Origin: Sinotaia quadrata
Taxonomy: Eukaryota; Mollusca; Gastropoda; Architaenioglossa; Viviparidae
DNA length: 64,000 bases
NCBI GenBank assembly: GCA_028829895.1
Contig: CM054180.1
Coordinates: forward strand, 114,933,135 to 114,997,134
Direction of reading: 5' to 3'
Notes under the pieces: generated by a model
Databases searched by the model: none
What the model was told of the DNA's origin: nothing
What the model saw: the letters and a program-made list of their open reading frames with translations, nothing else
Program-made: the position numbers and the translations under genes
Part shown: positions 1-48,379 of the stretch, one piece after another
Layout of the letters: the number at the start of each line of letters is the position of its first letter
Numbering within the stretch: position 1 is the stretch's first letter

Positions 1-118
1 GCAATACTGTCTGCATCACGACGTCAAATTTTTCACCATTTTTGCCCACACTTGCAATATTGTCTGCATCATGTCAAATGTTCACCATTTTTTTTCCCCA
101 TACTTGCAATACTGGCTG
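1..118. repeat. Tandem repeat of about 53 bases
   Basis: Two to three imperfect copies beginning GCAATA(C/T)TGTCTGCATCA and containing TTCACCATTTTT. The left side may continue outside the window. Confidence 0.6.
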
Positions 119-632
119 CACAGAATCGACATTTTGACAAAGAGTCTCCCCTAACAACAAAGGGCAACGGCTCAATATTCAGTGACCTCAAGTTGTTTGA
201 AGTGCTCATGCGCGTCACGCATTCATTGTCCCTTCTTTCAAAACACAGCACGCAACACATCAGCTATAATGCTTACGCCGTTCAGTGCCAGTGCACAGGC
301 GCCCGAGAGGTTTTGTCGCTATGGCAAGTGTCTATATGTTTTGTTCCGTTTAAGAAATACGTTAGTGAAATGTCTGTCAACTTTGTGATAAAACAGTTAA
401 CATTTTTTTGGTGATTTCTTCGCTACACGCGTGTACACCTTAAGTGGGTCAGTAGACAATGATTGGTTTGTTTGTTTGTTTTTTGTTGAAGTGTTACGGG
501 AATTTTTTAGTCGATATTGCAGAGCGTTTACGAAGTGTTCTTAAGAGACAGCCCAGCCGTTTCCATGGCTATTGTACCCAGTCATTAGCCAAGCCTGACG
601 CATGTCTAGTAGATATCTACCTACTAGTACAC

Positions 633-694
633 ATTGACAACGTGCGTCACCCTCCCCCACCCTCATTAAGGGGGTTGTGACGCACGTTGTCAAT
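633..694. repeat. Perfect 18-base inverted repeat (hairpin)
   Basis: Arms 633-650 and 677-694 are exact reverse complements, ATTGACAACGTGCGTCAC and GTGACGCACGTTGTCAAT. The 26-base spacer carries CCCCC and GGGGG runs that can extend the stem. Confidence 0.9.
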
Positions 695-1274
695 AATGAA
701 CTATAAATGGCGATACAGAATTCTTGTAACTTGAAACGACTGAAGTCCATAAAGAAATTTAGTTAATGTCCTGAACTTTGATAGGATCAACGACGCATGC
801 ATTTATTTTTTTTTCAATCACTCCTTAACTTCATATTTAACTTCTCCTTCTTTTTGAAGTATGCATGTACAAAAACCCCGATGTAATCATATTTCTCTTA
901 TTTAAAATTCAAAAGACAATTTCAAACCTTCTTAAAGACCAAAAATTGGGGATGGTGTTACAGTTAAAAAATTATTTTAGTAGTAGAACTGACAATTATT
1001 TTCGTTAGAAAGAGTTCTGACGTACTATTATGTAGTAACTAACGTTTCAAATGTCGCCGTTTGCAGATTTAAAGAAATATGTCACGTTGTCTTGATACAG
1101 GATATTGCCTCTTGAGTATGCAAACACACACAACCCAGGCAACAGAGAGATAAAGTTGTTTTCGAACGAAACATGGCCAAACTTTAAAAAAAAAATATTA
1201 AAGCCTGTTTATTCCTCGTGGAATTGAGGTTTGCCTTAACTCAAGATATTAGACAGCTGCAGATATGTGGCTCT

Positions 1275-1575
1275 CCGTGTCATCATAACTGTAAAATTTG
1301 TCTGTGCAGTGGGGCTATCCGTGTTATCATAACTTTAAAATGTGTCTGTGCAGTGGGGCTATCCGTGTCATCATAACTTTAAAATGTGTCTGTGCAGTGG
1401 GTCTATCCGTGTCATCATAACTATAGTACTGATGTATGTCGTGTCATCATAACTTTAAAATGTGTCTGTGCAGTGGGGCTCTCCGTGTCATCATAACTAT
1501 AGTACTGATGTATGCCTTGTGGCTATCCGTGTCATCATAACTTTAAAATTTGGGGCTATCCGTGTCATCACATCC
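1275..1575. repeat. Minisatellite with GTGTCATCATAACT core
   Basis: About seven imperfect copies of a 40-60 base unit with CCGTGTCATCATAACTTTAA and TGTGTCTGTGCAGTGGG. Confidence 0.85.
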
Positions 1576-2284
1576 CTCGGTTCAGAGTACGGGTAAATGG
1601 AAAATCGCAAAGGCAAGCATTTTAATTGAAAACTAGTCACGAAGGCTATGAATCTTCAATTTAATATAAGCTATACAAAGTAAGCAAGTTTTCCGGTTGA
1701 ACATTAGTATTACATTTTTAATCAGCGTACTTGTGTTGTTTATAATTTTCAAATGATTCCCATATGTTGGCAGGTTTCTTTTCATTTAGTTTATGAGATG
1801 TGCATGTACGCAATTATTGCTAAAAATATTTGTTTAGTTTATTTGAAAGTGGATACCCCGAAATCTATTTCGAAATTAGTGTCACGAAGGGAACAATAAC
1901 AGTTCCTCGGGTAGAAAAGTCGTCAGGTTTAAGTTACTCACCGGCCTGATATAATTTATTTTGCTAGAATTGCATTTCAGAGGTTAGCATTTAATAGCTG
2001 TTACTGTGTGAGTTCTGTGTTTTTGTACTTTATTGACAATGCTTGTGGCAGTGTAATATTTATAGCAATGCGCGAAATACATGCATGAACACTTTCTGTC
2101 GAATTGTAAAGTGTACATTTCAGACATCGTTGTATAAAATGTCTTCTAAATTACTTGAACTGAAGTGAGCAAACATCAGCCATCACTCCCGATTCACTTA
2201 AAATGGTGGTACCTTATCGCGTTGAATGTATGACCCATTGCTTCAATGAAGACAGTTTGAACCTATTGGCCATTATAATTTGGA

Positions 2285-2510
2285 GGGGGCGGGGAGAGAG
2301 AGTGGGAGAGAGAGAGAGAGTGGACACAGATAAGGAGGAGAGAGGGTGGCGGAGAGAAAGAGAAAGTAAGAGACAGAAAAGATGTGGCAGAGATAGAGCG
2401 ATAGAGAAAGGAAGGAAGAGCGAGGGATAGAGAATAAGGAAAAGCGTCAGAATCAAAATAGAGAGAGAAAAGCTATATGCAGAGAGAGGAGAGACAGAAA
2501 GCGATAGTGA
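2285..2510. repeat. GA-rich purine tract
   Basis: Mostly GAGA and GGAG runs on the plus strand with few pyrimidines. Open frames across it are compositional. Confidence 0.8.
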
Positions 2511-2594
2511 GAACTCGGACTGTTTAAAAAAATGATTTAGGAATCGATTCATTTCAATTAAGGATGGTGGAAGAAGTCATGCGCAAAGATATAC

Positions 2595-2995
2595 AGATAC
2601 AAGTACAGTATATCACTACAGATACTAGTACATGAAATCACTACAGATACAAGTACATGAAATCACTACAGATACAAGTACATTATATCACTATAGATAC
2701 AAGTACACTATATCACTACAGATACAAGTACATTATATCACTACAGATACACGTACATTATATCACTACAGATACAAGTACATTATATCACTACAGATAC
2801 AAGTACATTATATCACTACAGATACAAGTACATTATATCACTACAGATACAAGTACATTATATCACTACAGATACAAGTACCATATATCACTACAGATAC
2901 AAGTACATTATATCACTGCAGATACAAGTACATTATATCACTACAGATACAAGTACATTATATCACTACAGATACAAGTACATTATATCACTATG
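2595..2995. repeat. 25-base minisatellite
   Basis: About 16 copies of a unit around CACTACAGATACAAGTACAT. The 25-base period makes three frames cycle through the same 25-residue peptide. Confidence 0.95.
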
Positions 2996-3339
2996 TAAGT
3001 GCTTATTAAGCAATCATTGCAAGACGAAGAATAGTATTTAAAGTGTGTCTCTGGATAGAAATGCTAACGAAATTTTTTTTTAAAAAGCAACATAAACACC
3101 TCTAAATCCTAAATTTGTTCATTCGTGATGATTTTAATATGTACGCTTCGATACCTTAGACGGGATTATTTGGCAAAAAGGGTATTGGATATAATGCTAC
3201 TAAGCCTAGCTGTAAAAAAGATGTGCAAAAACCACAGATTAAGTGCATCAATAACAGTTTTCCAATTAGAGCAGCCTCGTAATACGACACCTCGCCAAAG
3301 CTACGTCATTTTAGCTCTCCGAGCTAAGCACTGTTTTGT

Positions 3340-3685
3340 CTGCGGAGATATCGAACCCATGCATTGTTTCGGCTGTAGTGATAACAAGCCCATACTTAGT
3401 TTTGTCTGTAGTGATAACAATCCTGTACTTTGTTTTGTCTGTAGTGATAACAAGCCCACACTTTGTTTTGTCTGTAATGATAACAAGCCCGTATTTTTTT
3501 GTCTGTAGAGATAACAAGCCCATACTTAGTTATGTCTGTAGTGATAACAAGCCCATACTTAGTTTTGTCTGTAGTGATAACAAGCCCATACTTAGTTATG
3601 TCTGTAGTGATAACAAGCCCATACTTAGTTTTGTCTGTAGTGATAACAAGCCCATACTTTGATTTGTCTGTAGTGATAACGTACA
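3340..3685. repeat. 33-base minisatellite
   Basis: About ten copies of a unit around GTCTGTAGTGATAACAAGCC. The period is 11 codons and several frames on both strands stay open, which looks like a by-product of the repeat. Confidence 0.95.
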
Positions 3686-4489
3686 AGACTCGACAAACCC
3701 TCGTAAGTTACTATTATTTAAATAGAAGAGTCAGTTAATGTCTGATCACAGTAGTGTATGAACGAACTAAGGCAATCTAGCAGCCATAGATAATTAATTA
3801 ATTTTACCTGACGTTTACGTAATGAAAGACATTAAATGATTATTAGAAAGACATAGTCACTGGAAACAGGAAAAATGGAAAGTTACCATGGGTCTTTGAT
3901 TAATCATAACATACTGCGAGATATCCGATGACAACCAGTTATATTCTAAGTAAATATCATGTCAATATTCGAATCTAACTGAGTAGAGAGTTGCTGTGAC
4001 TGTACTGCCTAAACTGTGTGGCGTAAGTGGAGGGGTGCGTGACATAAGAAACAACAAGAAACTCGACAAATTCATCTGCAGGTGATTTTGCATTCATAGG
4101 ACAGGAGTTGTGTCGTGCGTTATGGGGTGTGACATGTGCACGTGCGGGAAATAAAAATATGTTCTCGCCTTCAACAATTTGTCATAACTTGCCATTTGGA
4201 TCAAGCCAATTGTTTATGCTGGACCTCCGGTTTAAACTGTCGTTGTGTAACCAGTTTCATTTGTACTGCTTCGCTTGCAGTTTTTAAGAAAGGCATAAAT
4301 GTATAAACCACAGATTAGAAAAGTACAAGATGAAACTTTACTGATTATATAATGTAAAATCAACCTAAAGTAAACAGTTTGTAGAAAGAGTTATGTGTAT
4401 CGAAACGTGGCGGTCTAAAAAAAAACCTGTAATTTTAGTTTCATGTGCGTTAAGTCACGAATACGGAGATGTGAACAGTGAAAACGACG

Positions 4490-4710
4490 TAACTAATGCT
4501 GAAATCAAGAAAGTCGTGACATGAACAGCAAACGTGGCGATATTAGTGTTGAAATCAAAAAGTCGTGACATGAACAGCAAACGTGGCGATATTAGTGTTG
4601 AAATCAAAAAGTCGTGACATGAACAGCAAACGTGGCGATAGTAGTGTTGAAATCAAGAAAGTCGTGACATGAACAGCAAACGTGGCGATAGTAGTGGTTG
4701 AAACCAAGAA
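4490..4710. repeat. Tandem repeat of about 50 bases
   Basis: Four copies containing AGTCGTGACATGAACAGCAA and CGTGGCGATA(T/G)TAGTG, with diverged remnants after them. Confidence 0.9.
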
Positions 4711-5581
4711 ATTCATAAAATGATCATTTAATGCTATGTTATTTTGTTGAAATGAATGAAGCCATTATGTGAACATTGAACACGAAGTGCTGTTATTGAA
4801 ATCATGAAATTTTAGAACTGGTTGTTGAAAGCGATCTTACGAATGTTGAAATAATGAAAGGTGTGAAATACGAACGACACTTTGTAGTGAATGACGCATG
4901 CTCTGTCAGAAATTTGAGTTGGAAATTCTGTGTTCCGTTTCACTTGAATTGTTTTTCCTATAGTGATTTGTACATGATTAAGTAGCAAGCATACGTATTA
5001 TATTCCAAGCCTGTAAACCAAGCGTAGCCCCAACATTTCTGTCCAATCAAAAAAAATCGAAGTTGTCAAGTTGGCCTGTCATCCCTTGCCTGTCTCGTCG
5101 TGCGCGCAAACGGTCCACCAGGCATGCACAATCGTTTATTTAAAACTACACCAATTGCGCAATGGAAGATATAATCGATAATTGTCATGAAACAAGTGCC
5201 CGGGGAAATATGTCAAGGTCAAAGAGGAGAGAAACATGATCTAGCAAAGTAACGACTTGAACTGCAGTTTATTCCCGAGAAAATGTTTTTAAAAATGTTT
5301 CCAGAAATACCGCTCGCATGTTCGTGCATGCATTGGCATTAACGCAGTGTGATCTCGAACACGAATCCTAAAACATTAAAAGTGTGTGGGGGTGGGGGTG
5401 GTGGGGATTGAGGTTAGGTGGGTCTAAGTTCAATGATTGTCACATATTGTTCGGTTCAGTTGCTGTAATGGCTGGTTGCTTAGTGACAACCCAAATTTCA
5501 CATTAACGTAGAAACCACACGTAACGTACCTGACATGCATATGTATTTATAAATCAACGTTAGTGTGACGTAGAAGTGGTA

Positions 5582-5706
5582 TAATAATAATAATAATAAT
5601 GATGATAATGATGATGATGATGATGATGATGATGATGTTGACGATGATGACGAGGACTATGGTGACGACGACGATGATAATAATAATAATAGTAATAATA
5701 ATAACA
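5582..5706. repeat. Trinucleotide AAT/GAT array
   Basis: Interrupted (AAT)n and (GAT)n runs. Confidence 0.95.
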
Positions 5707-5804
5707 CATAACTAAATACAATCGATCGAAAATCTTAAATTAATTATTATGTTAATTATAATCTCGGAGTATTATAAGAGTGCTGTCAAACTACTATTTT
5801 AATA

Positions 5805-5890
5805 ATAATAAGATAGACGTTTTCCTTTGTTTCATAATATCCCCGTAGGTAGAAACGTCTTACTAAGGGATAGTAAAATATCCGTCTTTG
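5805..5890 (-). repeat. Dispersed repeat copy 1
   Basis: Reverse complement shares CTTAGTAAGA, TTTC(T/C)ACCT and AAAACGTCTATCTTATTATT with the copy near 51915. Confidence 0.6.
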
Positions 5891-6439
5891 ATTATATTTA
5901 ACAAGTATTTATATTAATCCACCCACAAATGCTTCAACATATCCTTGATAATATTGCAAGAAGATTAATAAATTTAACAAAACATTAATGATATTGCATG
6001 AATACGAATATGTTTGAAATTACATTTATATTTGCATTACATGGAAATAGTTTTCCTCTAAAACGTCAGCAGTTTATTCTGTCTTTCTTCTAATATACAA
6101 GTCAACAGTCAGAATAATAGGCCATCTAAATCATGGATCTATTCTCATAACAGAATATAAAATGGTTTATAGAGAGATAATAATAGTTAATGTACAATAT
6201 CTTTTAATGACGTCAGCTGTCAATGGCGCAATTTTCACTCGGGGCGGGTGTGTGTGTCACAATAATGTCAAAGACTCACTTTCTGTCTTGTAGGATAATG
6301 GGACCAATATGCACGTCTAGGCAAGTTTCACAACTGTTCCTGAATCTTGTTTGTGCTCTCAAAGAACACTGTAGAGATTGTTCCAGAACCTTCATGCATT
6401 CTCGAGCATCTTGTTTGTAATTATAATTATAATGAAAAT

Positions 6440-6795
6440 GAATGAATAAAATTAGAACTGATTGACTATAATTAGAACTAATTGACTATAATTAAATCTG
6501 AATGAGTATAATTAGAATTGCCTGAGTATGATTAGAATTAAATGAACATAATTAGAACTGAATAAGTATAATTAGAACCGAATAAGTATAATTAGAAATG
6601 AAAGAGTATAATTAGAACTGCTTGAATATAAATAAAATTTCATGTATGTAATTAGAACTGCATGCGTACAATTGGGACTGAATGAGTATAATTAGAACTG
6701 AATTAGTATAATTAGAAATGAATGAGTATAATTAGAACTGAATGGGCGTAATTAGAACTGCTTGAATATAATTAGAACTGCACGAGTATATTGAA
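6440..6795. repeat. 21-base minisatellite
   Basis: About 16 imperfect copies of a unit like GAATGAGTATAATTAGAACT. Confidence 0.92.
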
Positions 6796-7189
6796 CACCG
6801 TGTGAGTTTGCTTAAAACTTCAAAAACTCTAGGACTACACCAGTACGTAGTGATTATTAAAATAGTACATTTATAAAATTGCGAAAAACCGGCATACATA
6901 GGCTTAGAACGGCATCAGCACATTAAAAAACTTCATTAATATGTTTAGAATAGAATCAAACTGCTTACATCTGAATTAAAACTTTTAGAACTGCACTAGT
7001 ACGTTCGGAACCTGGTTGTGCGTAACTAAGAGCATAAATACGTTGCCCGTAAGGAACTGCACGAGTATATAACCCCATTGTCTGAAAGAAGTTCATGAGA
7101 CGTTTAGAACTTCATTGTCTGTTTGTTTAGAATTTCATTGTGCATAAAGAACTGCACTAGTACGTTCATTAAATGACTTCACGAGTACG

Positions 7190-7400
7190 TTTAAAACCTC
7201 ATTGTTCGTAAAGAGGTGCATGTGACGTTTAGAACCTCATTGTGCGTAAAGAGGTGCATGAGACGTTTAGAACCTCATTGTGCGTAAAGAGGTGCATGAG
7301 ACGTTTAGAACCTCATTGTTCGTAAAGAGGTGCATGAGACGTTTAGAACCTCATTGTGCGTAAAGAGGTGCATGAGACGTTTAGAACCTCACTGTGCGTT
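7190..7400. repeat. 38-base minisatellite
   Basis: About five and a half copies containing AACCTCATTGTGCGTAAAGA and GGTGCATGAGACGTTTAG; diverged copies extend to about 7080. Confidence 0.93.
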
Positions 7401-7789
7401 TACAAATCTGCACGAGTTCGTTCTAAATAAATTCAAGTCTGGGAGATATGATTTCAAAGTGTTTTTGGAATGAGAAGAGATATAGAATCACCTGACAAGA
7501 AAACATTGTTCACATAAAACGGCATTTAAGACCTACGCAATGATACTCTTTAGATAGAAGAAAGCAAACATATTTGCATTTAAAGTATTGAGGGTGTTCT
7601 TAATCTTTATTTTATCAGACTTTGAAGAGATGATTTGCTATCACTTTCAAGAAATGTTCCTTGTACAAACTGCTGATAATGAAAATCATAAATACTGGAA
7701 GTGTAAACAAGTATTGAAATTTCTGTTTTACTAAGCATTACTCAGATTAAATACTGCAATGCACTTCCTGTATGCACCTTTAGGCATTT

Positions 7790-8060
7790 CTCGTTCTTAC
7801 TCTCTCATTTATCTTTCTCTTCGCTTTCTTCCACTCTGTTTTTCTCTTCCCTTCTCTCTTTTCCTACCGTCTTTTAACTTCTTTCCCAGCTTATTGTATC
7901 TTTTCCTCTCTACATTATTTCTCGTTCTTCTTTCGTTTTGCTTCCATCCAATCCCTTCATTATTTCACTTTCCTTTCTTCCTTATTTTATTTAATCCTTT
8001 TTTCTTTACATGTTGTTCTCTCTTTTCGTCTCTGTCTTTTATGCTCACTATCTTATTTTC
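7790..8060. repeat. TC-rich low-complexity tract
   Basis: Pyrimidine-rich sequence that keeps a long plus-strand frame open. The leucine, phenylalanine and serine composition is explained by the bias. Confidence 0.7.
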
Positions 8061-8104
8061 AGATGTCCCTTTCCGTTTTGATTTCACTCTTTACTTTTTC
8101 CTCT

Positions 8105-8390
8105 CTGTTCCTTTATACAAACTACTCTCTCTGTTCCTTTATACAAACTACTCTCTCTGTTCCTTTATACAAAGTACTCTCTCTGTTCCTTTATACAAAC
8201 TACAAACTACTATCTCTGTTCCTTTATACAAACTACAAACTACTATCTCTGTTCCTTTATACAAACTACCCTCTCTGTGTTCCTTTATACAAACTACTCT
8301 CTCTGTTCCTTTATACAAACTACTCTCTCTGTCCCTTTATACAAACTACTCTCTCTGTTCCTTTATACAAACTACTCTCTCTGTCTATAT
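8105..8390. repeat. 24-base minisatellite
   Basis: About 11 copies of CTCTCTGTTCCTTTATACAA followed by ACTA, some with an extra CAAACTA. Confidence 0.95.
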
Positions 8391-9439
8391 GTCCGTCCGT
8401 CTCTTACTCTCTCTAAATATTCATACATACACGCACATCTCGCTCGTTCTCCATCATGTAATAACATTCTTTATTACTCATGAAGACCTATTTATTACAT
8501 CTATTTATCACCACCATTAGATACGGAAATAATGTCAACTATTAAACACGTTATTATAATGCAAATACATGCAATGTTGTTGTATAGAAGACGAATGTCA
8601 CAAACTGACGCAAACGACGGCTTTAACGAGCACTGCTGGGCAGGACTTGGCTTCTCTTGGAAACAAATAAAATCAACAAACTTACGTTTAAGAGATATAC
8701 AGGTGTTGTAAATGAGTAGGAGAAGTCTTAATAGTTACATTAAGGTGTACGCTCATCATGTCATTTCAAACATTAAAATGTGTACTTCAATGACTAATTC
8801 TTTCAGCTAGTTCATTTTAAATTTATATTTTAAATACTTTTCAGTTATGAGAGGAATACAGTGGGAGAGGTAAACCATTTTAAGCCACTAGCTCCATAAC
8901 ACACCTACGCATACACACAACGTTAATGTTACCAGATTCTAAAGGTAAAACTCTACTCTTTACACAGTAATAAGATAGACGTAATATGTTCTTAAAAAAT
9001 ATAGCAGAGTAAATTTGCCTATCCCTATTGCTAGGCTTGATTGATGTATAGATTATTAAATTGTCAAACCCAGCCTTGGGCTCTCCTTATGGTGGTTTGC
9101 TTTTAAGTGTCAGAGTTGGAGTAAACAACTCGAGTTGAGAATATGCTACACATTGCTGATGTAATGCTAACCAGTTCCAACTAGATGAGTATTTTTTTTT
9201 TAAATAATCCAATGGTTACGATTTATGAGAATGAGACCAGCCAGTTGACTCAGATAAAATGTCTAACTGCTGTAGAAAATTATATTTTCTAATCTGTTGA
9301 ATTTGGCGTGGCAAGAAGTCCAGTCTTGAAAGGTGCTGTTAGTTTGATGGTGAGTTAACTGACTGACTGAGAGAGAATAGACTTTTGTTGGAAAAGAAAT
9401 AGGGTGGATGGAGGCTCGCTAAATATATATTAAAGACAT

Positions 9440-9640
9440 ATTTTTCTTTTCCTTTAGTAAGAGGTTTTCCACCTATGGAATATTGTGTGATGGTAAGTGC
9501 TTGTGGAAGAGAGAAAACGTTTACAGCACCCTCATATCCGCCAAGGGAGAGAGGCGAGTGTTGTCTTTTGAAGAGTTATTAATGACATAAATTAAGATTC
9601 TCATACTTTTAATTAGTTACGGACGATTAATTAGTTAATT
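9440..9640 (+). repeat. Dispersed repeat copy 2
   Basis: Shares CCTTTAGTAAGA, TTTCCACCT, a (T/C)CCGCC(A/T)AG block and AAATTAAGATT with 51915-52110, in the same order. A fragment of the same family in reverse sits near 8966. Confidence 0.65.
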
Positions 9641-11543
9641 AATTAATTAATAATAATAAGCATTGGTGTCACACTATCTCTCATTTATATTTAACGAGCC
9701 CAATCCGCATGCTACTGCTCCAAAATAAGGTTTTAATATATTTGCAAGAAGGTTAATAAATATAATATTTATTAATAAATTTAATAAATCAACAAATATA
9801 CAACGTATGAACATACTCAAAAGAGCGTTAAGAGCGTTACATCACTTTCCGATTATGTTTGACATTAGACACTCATTCCATAGTGAATCAACTAATCAGT
9901 TTGAAAAAACTGTCCCAACAGTAACAATTATATTTAAACATCTTTAATTCTATTGTCACTCTGCAAAATTGTTCATAAAAAAAATCACAGTAGAATGGCA
10001 TTTTCTCCCGTTGAATTGCTTTATCACTATGCCAACTGGCTATCCATTCCCTTTCACTTAATACAAGTAAAACAAACAAGCAAGTGATAAATAGTCTGTT
10101 TTTGCAATTATCTGTCTGGCATATATAAAAGAGCATTTAAATCAGTTGTTATTTCAGTTGTTAAACACGTGCATGCTGCATGTTGAAACACTTTGATCTT
10201 TAACCTGATTTTGTGGGACATCGTTGAGTTTTGTCAGCGTGATACGATCTGTTCATACAATAACCGTCCCTAGTGTCACGTTGATAACAAGACCCTAGAT
10301 TCCGCAGCACTTTTTTAGCAAAAGGGGCGATACACACTTGGAGAAGGTCAAGGCCAGATTCGCTCGTCATAAGACACGTTTTCAAAATTCCATCGTATCT
10401 GGTGTGAAATGCTTAACAAACATTTTAGAATATATAATGTTAGAGGTAGGAATACTTAAACTGCGCAAAAGAAACACCACAACTATATCGGGTTAAATGT
10501 AACTTTAATGCGACTATGAAAATCATACTTGTTCATAATACGGCATGTCTTTACAAAATACCCCTCAGGGTTATGAGAGTGTGTCAAAATAAAGGCATAT
10601 TTAATATTGACTGATGGCACGCGACAACGTTTTGAGAGGATCAGGCCATTTATAAAAAGTGTCTCTTAATGTGAAAGTAAGACTGCTAGAGTCAGTTAGC
10701 ATCCAGTTAAGTCTGTAAGTGCATGAGGATATTTAGCATTAATTGGTAACATTTGCTATCAACTATTATCTAATAATATCTAATTTTGTTTGATAGTGAC
10801 CATGTGTTTCTCAATGACAGTGCATTATATAAAGTGAAATATAACATTTAACTCAGTTTACTCCTAAATGCATTCATTAACGTTACATATGTGACAATAT
10901 CCAAGTGAAAAGTATAGCATATGACTATAGCATATGCTTTACATGACATGACACTATGCCTAATATAGATTACGGTGTTGTAGGAGAACGTATGACAATG
11001 TTTTATAAAGAATGGGTGTTTGGTAGAGACTTACAGATTGTTATATTCTGATTCTGTCTAGGTATTTGTTAAAGTCTCCACTGTTTGATACGACTGAGGT
11101 GAGATGCCTGTACTTGCTTTTAACGTTGTACACTGTTTTAGGCAGTTATTAAATTAAGTTGGTATTTGTATAGTTAGAAAGGAAATAGTTTATAGTTTGT
11201 ATTCCTGTACTTTGATATGCTAGTTTATATTATTTTCTTTGAGTATTCTAAGTTTTCTTCATGTAAGAATGTTTTCATATCACACTCATATAATTATTTA
11301 TTTTGTTTTCTACCTAAACTTGTAACTTATACATTAGGAAGGAGTTGTATTTAAAGAGTAATTAATATAATTTCTTTAGATAGTATGATTATAACATATC
11401 TCTTGGGGATTCAGCAGTAAATCGGATATGAACGAAAGGAAGAAATCATTGAAAAGTCCCTTTAAAGACTGTAGTGTAACTAACATGGCCACTTGCTGGC
11501 CGGATTTACATGGCAGCCAACACTAAGAGTATATCGCTTTGGC

Positions 11544-11546
<3 letters not shown>

Positions 11547-11584
<38 letters not shown>

Positions 11585-11642
11585 TGTGTGTCTGTGTGTC
11601 TGTGTGTGAGTGTGCGTGCGTGCGTGTACATGCGTGTGTGCG
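11547..11642. repeat. TG microsatellite
   Basis: (TG)n with TGTC and TGCG interruptions. Confidence 0.97.
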
Positions 11643-12034
11643 TCTGCTTTGAACCCTCATATCTCCACTTTCGTGTGGAGTTGATTCAAAATTCTAACTG
11701 GAAATGAACCAAGAAAGATTGAGCTTTTTCGTGATACCACATGCTAGTAGGAGTTCAAAACTAAAAAGATTTTAAAATAAATCTAGGTAAGTCTAGCCCT
11801 TTAAACTTAGTGTTGCACGTTGTCATCTCCTGCTGTCGCTGTCGTCAAGCATATCGTCCTCCATCATCATCATTTTCATCTTGCATCCTGTGGTGACCAC
11901 TGCAGTACTACTTACACCACCCATCACCCCACCAGTAGATAGAGAGACGGAGTGTGAAATCTATTTTGATCGGTACAAAATTGGCTGATAATGAACGAAC
12001 ATATGGACAGCAGATACCTATGACGATCTCAACT

Positions 12035-12232
12035 GTTACTGAGTCTGAGGTGTTACTGTGTCTAAGGTGTTACTGTGAGGTGTTATTGTGTATAAGGTGT
12101 TACTGAGCCTGAGGTGTTACTGTGTCTAAGGTGTTACTGTGAGGTGTTACTGTGTCTAAGGTGTTACTGAGTCTGAGGTGTTACTGTGTCTAAGGTGTTA
12201 CTGAGTCTGAGGTGTTACTGTGTCTAAGGTGG
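12035..12232. repeat. 17-base minisatellite
   Basis: About 11 copies of GTGTTACTG(T/A)GTCTAAG variants. Confidence 0.9.
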
Positions 12233-13353
12233 CTGAATACTGAAAATCCTTAAAACTTACTATTTTAATTACAATGCTATCACAATATAAAGGCAACTCA
12301 ATGGAAAAATGAGTTTGTAATATACTATATCGCCTGTTTACTCGCGCAGTTCCACGTTGCCTTGGCAATTAAATATTTCAACATGGTAGCACAAATAGAA
12401 CGTGTTAAAATATGAAACGACTTGTATTTTCTCGTCAAAACCTTTGACCTTTGATTTTCATTCACGAAAGAAAACATGCACAATGAATTTGAAAGTAAAA
12501 TAAATATTTTATTAATTGTACAAAATACATTTGTTGTTGGGTAAGATTGTCACATTGACAGAGAGGTATGCAACATGATATGTAATAAACGTATAATTCG
12601 TATGAATACAAATCACAGTATAAATAAGCAAATAGAGTGAAAGAAGGAAACATATCACAGGTATTCCATAAGAATGGAGAAAAATTATACATGAAACACA
12701 CATATTAATGCATTTACATGCTTTCTTAGTATCGTGATTCATAAAGTCATATTACTAAAAGTTGCAGATAACGTATTTTATAACAGCAATTCGGTTCTTC
12801 AGTTTTCCTTTCATAATGTAATTATAATTCAACTGTAATAAAGACTAATTGCTTTTTGCTTTTTTCGGAAAGAACGGTGTCTTGATTTGCATTGGCAGAC
12901 CTTCATCAAAGGCACATAAGTATTAATGTATTATGAACATTCTTTTAAACATGAGATGTTACAGAAATCCGTGGGCTATATAATCTGCTGACATTTAACA
13001 AATTGTGTGCCGGTGTCCCCATCAAACGCTTCTTCTACAATGGACTTTATAGAAATTTAAAAAAAAAACTAAACATTATTTTCATGACAAAACTTATTGC
13101 AAGGGTATCTTTTACTGGTCCCACAATGTTGCTCCAGCCTTGGTAGATTACTGACACATATTAACACTACTAATTTTTAGTTGTGGTGAGATAATTTACG
13201 AACATTATAGACACAGGTGTCAGGTCCACCAATCATAGTGCTTCTCGACTGATACTGCAGAGTAAGATGTGATTGTACAGCTCCTACATATTTTGGTCCC
13301 TACTTATTTTACTGGACAAGTTGCTTTAAAAGATTTAAAATAATCTTAAATAT

Positions 13354-47962
<34,609 letters not shown>

Positions 47963-48330
47963 TTTTGATAGCTACCAGGAAGTACCTACGAAATCCCGTG
48001 GACATTTTTTTCTAGAAATGAACCATTGCTCTAAAATGGCGAGAGGGCGGCAAAATTTCCCATAACGACAACAGGAATGCACTGCGTGCGTCAGAACTCT
48101 TGATAGATTTCTTTTTCTTCACGCCAGGTTGTTCCTTCGCGACGTTCAACCGCAGGCGTGCTGCACAAGTAGGCGGGTTCTAATAGTGATCAAATTGGCG
48201 CATGCCTATGAAAGTCGCCACGAAACGAATGTGCGAATGAATGATAATGTGCAATACATGTATGATAATATCACGCACATACCTAGTGTTGTTTGTATTA
48301 CCCTTGTGACAAACAACAATGTCGAGGTTG
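47963..48330 (-). promoter_or_regulatory. Probable 5' flank of gene B
   Basis: Sequence just upstream of the signal-peptide exon is visibly richer in G, C and CG dinucleotides than the surrounding DNA. It is the expected place for promoter and 5' UTR. No TATA box or initiator was convincingly identified. Confidence 0.3.
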
Positions 48331-48379
48331 AAAAATTACAATCCCAAGCCGATATATCTCCTAAAACGTTTTGAAAAAA

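Larger units (their letters stand above)
1..13353. other. Gene-poor flank downstream of gene B
   Basis: No open frame here shows a recognisable domain, conserved motif or plausible exon series. The stretch holds the satellites and dispersed repeats listed separately, and otherwise AT-rich sequence with nothing I can identify. The 3' UTR of gene B must occupy part of the right end. Confidence 0.6.

Noticed and set aside
2214..2552. Leucine/serine-rich minus-strand frame
   Set aside because: Produced entirely by the GA-rich tract.
2595..3685. Long open frames over 25-base and 33-base repeats
   Set aside because: Several frames and both strands are open at once because the repeat units lack stops. 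No start context, exon signal or known motif.
3340..3685. Regular direct repeats resembling a CRISPR array
   Set aside because: Units are contiguous with no unique spacers and the genome is animal.
7759..8520. 253-codon plus-strand frame with hydrophobic composition
   Set aside because: Pyrimidine bias and a 24-base satellite explain it; not a credible membrane protein.
13000..13353. Search for a relic PTP domain downstream of the gene B stop
   Set aside because: Translating the minus strand below 13354 shows no PTP motif such as YINA, WPD or HCxxG.
48129..48374. 81-codon plus-strand frame beside the gene B start
   Set aside because: Probably antisense reading of the GC-richer 5' flank; no domain.
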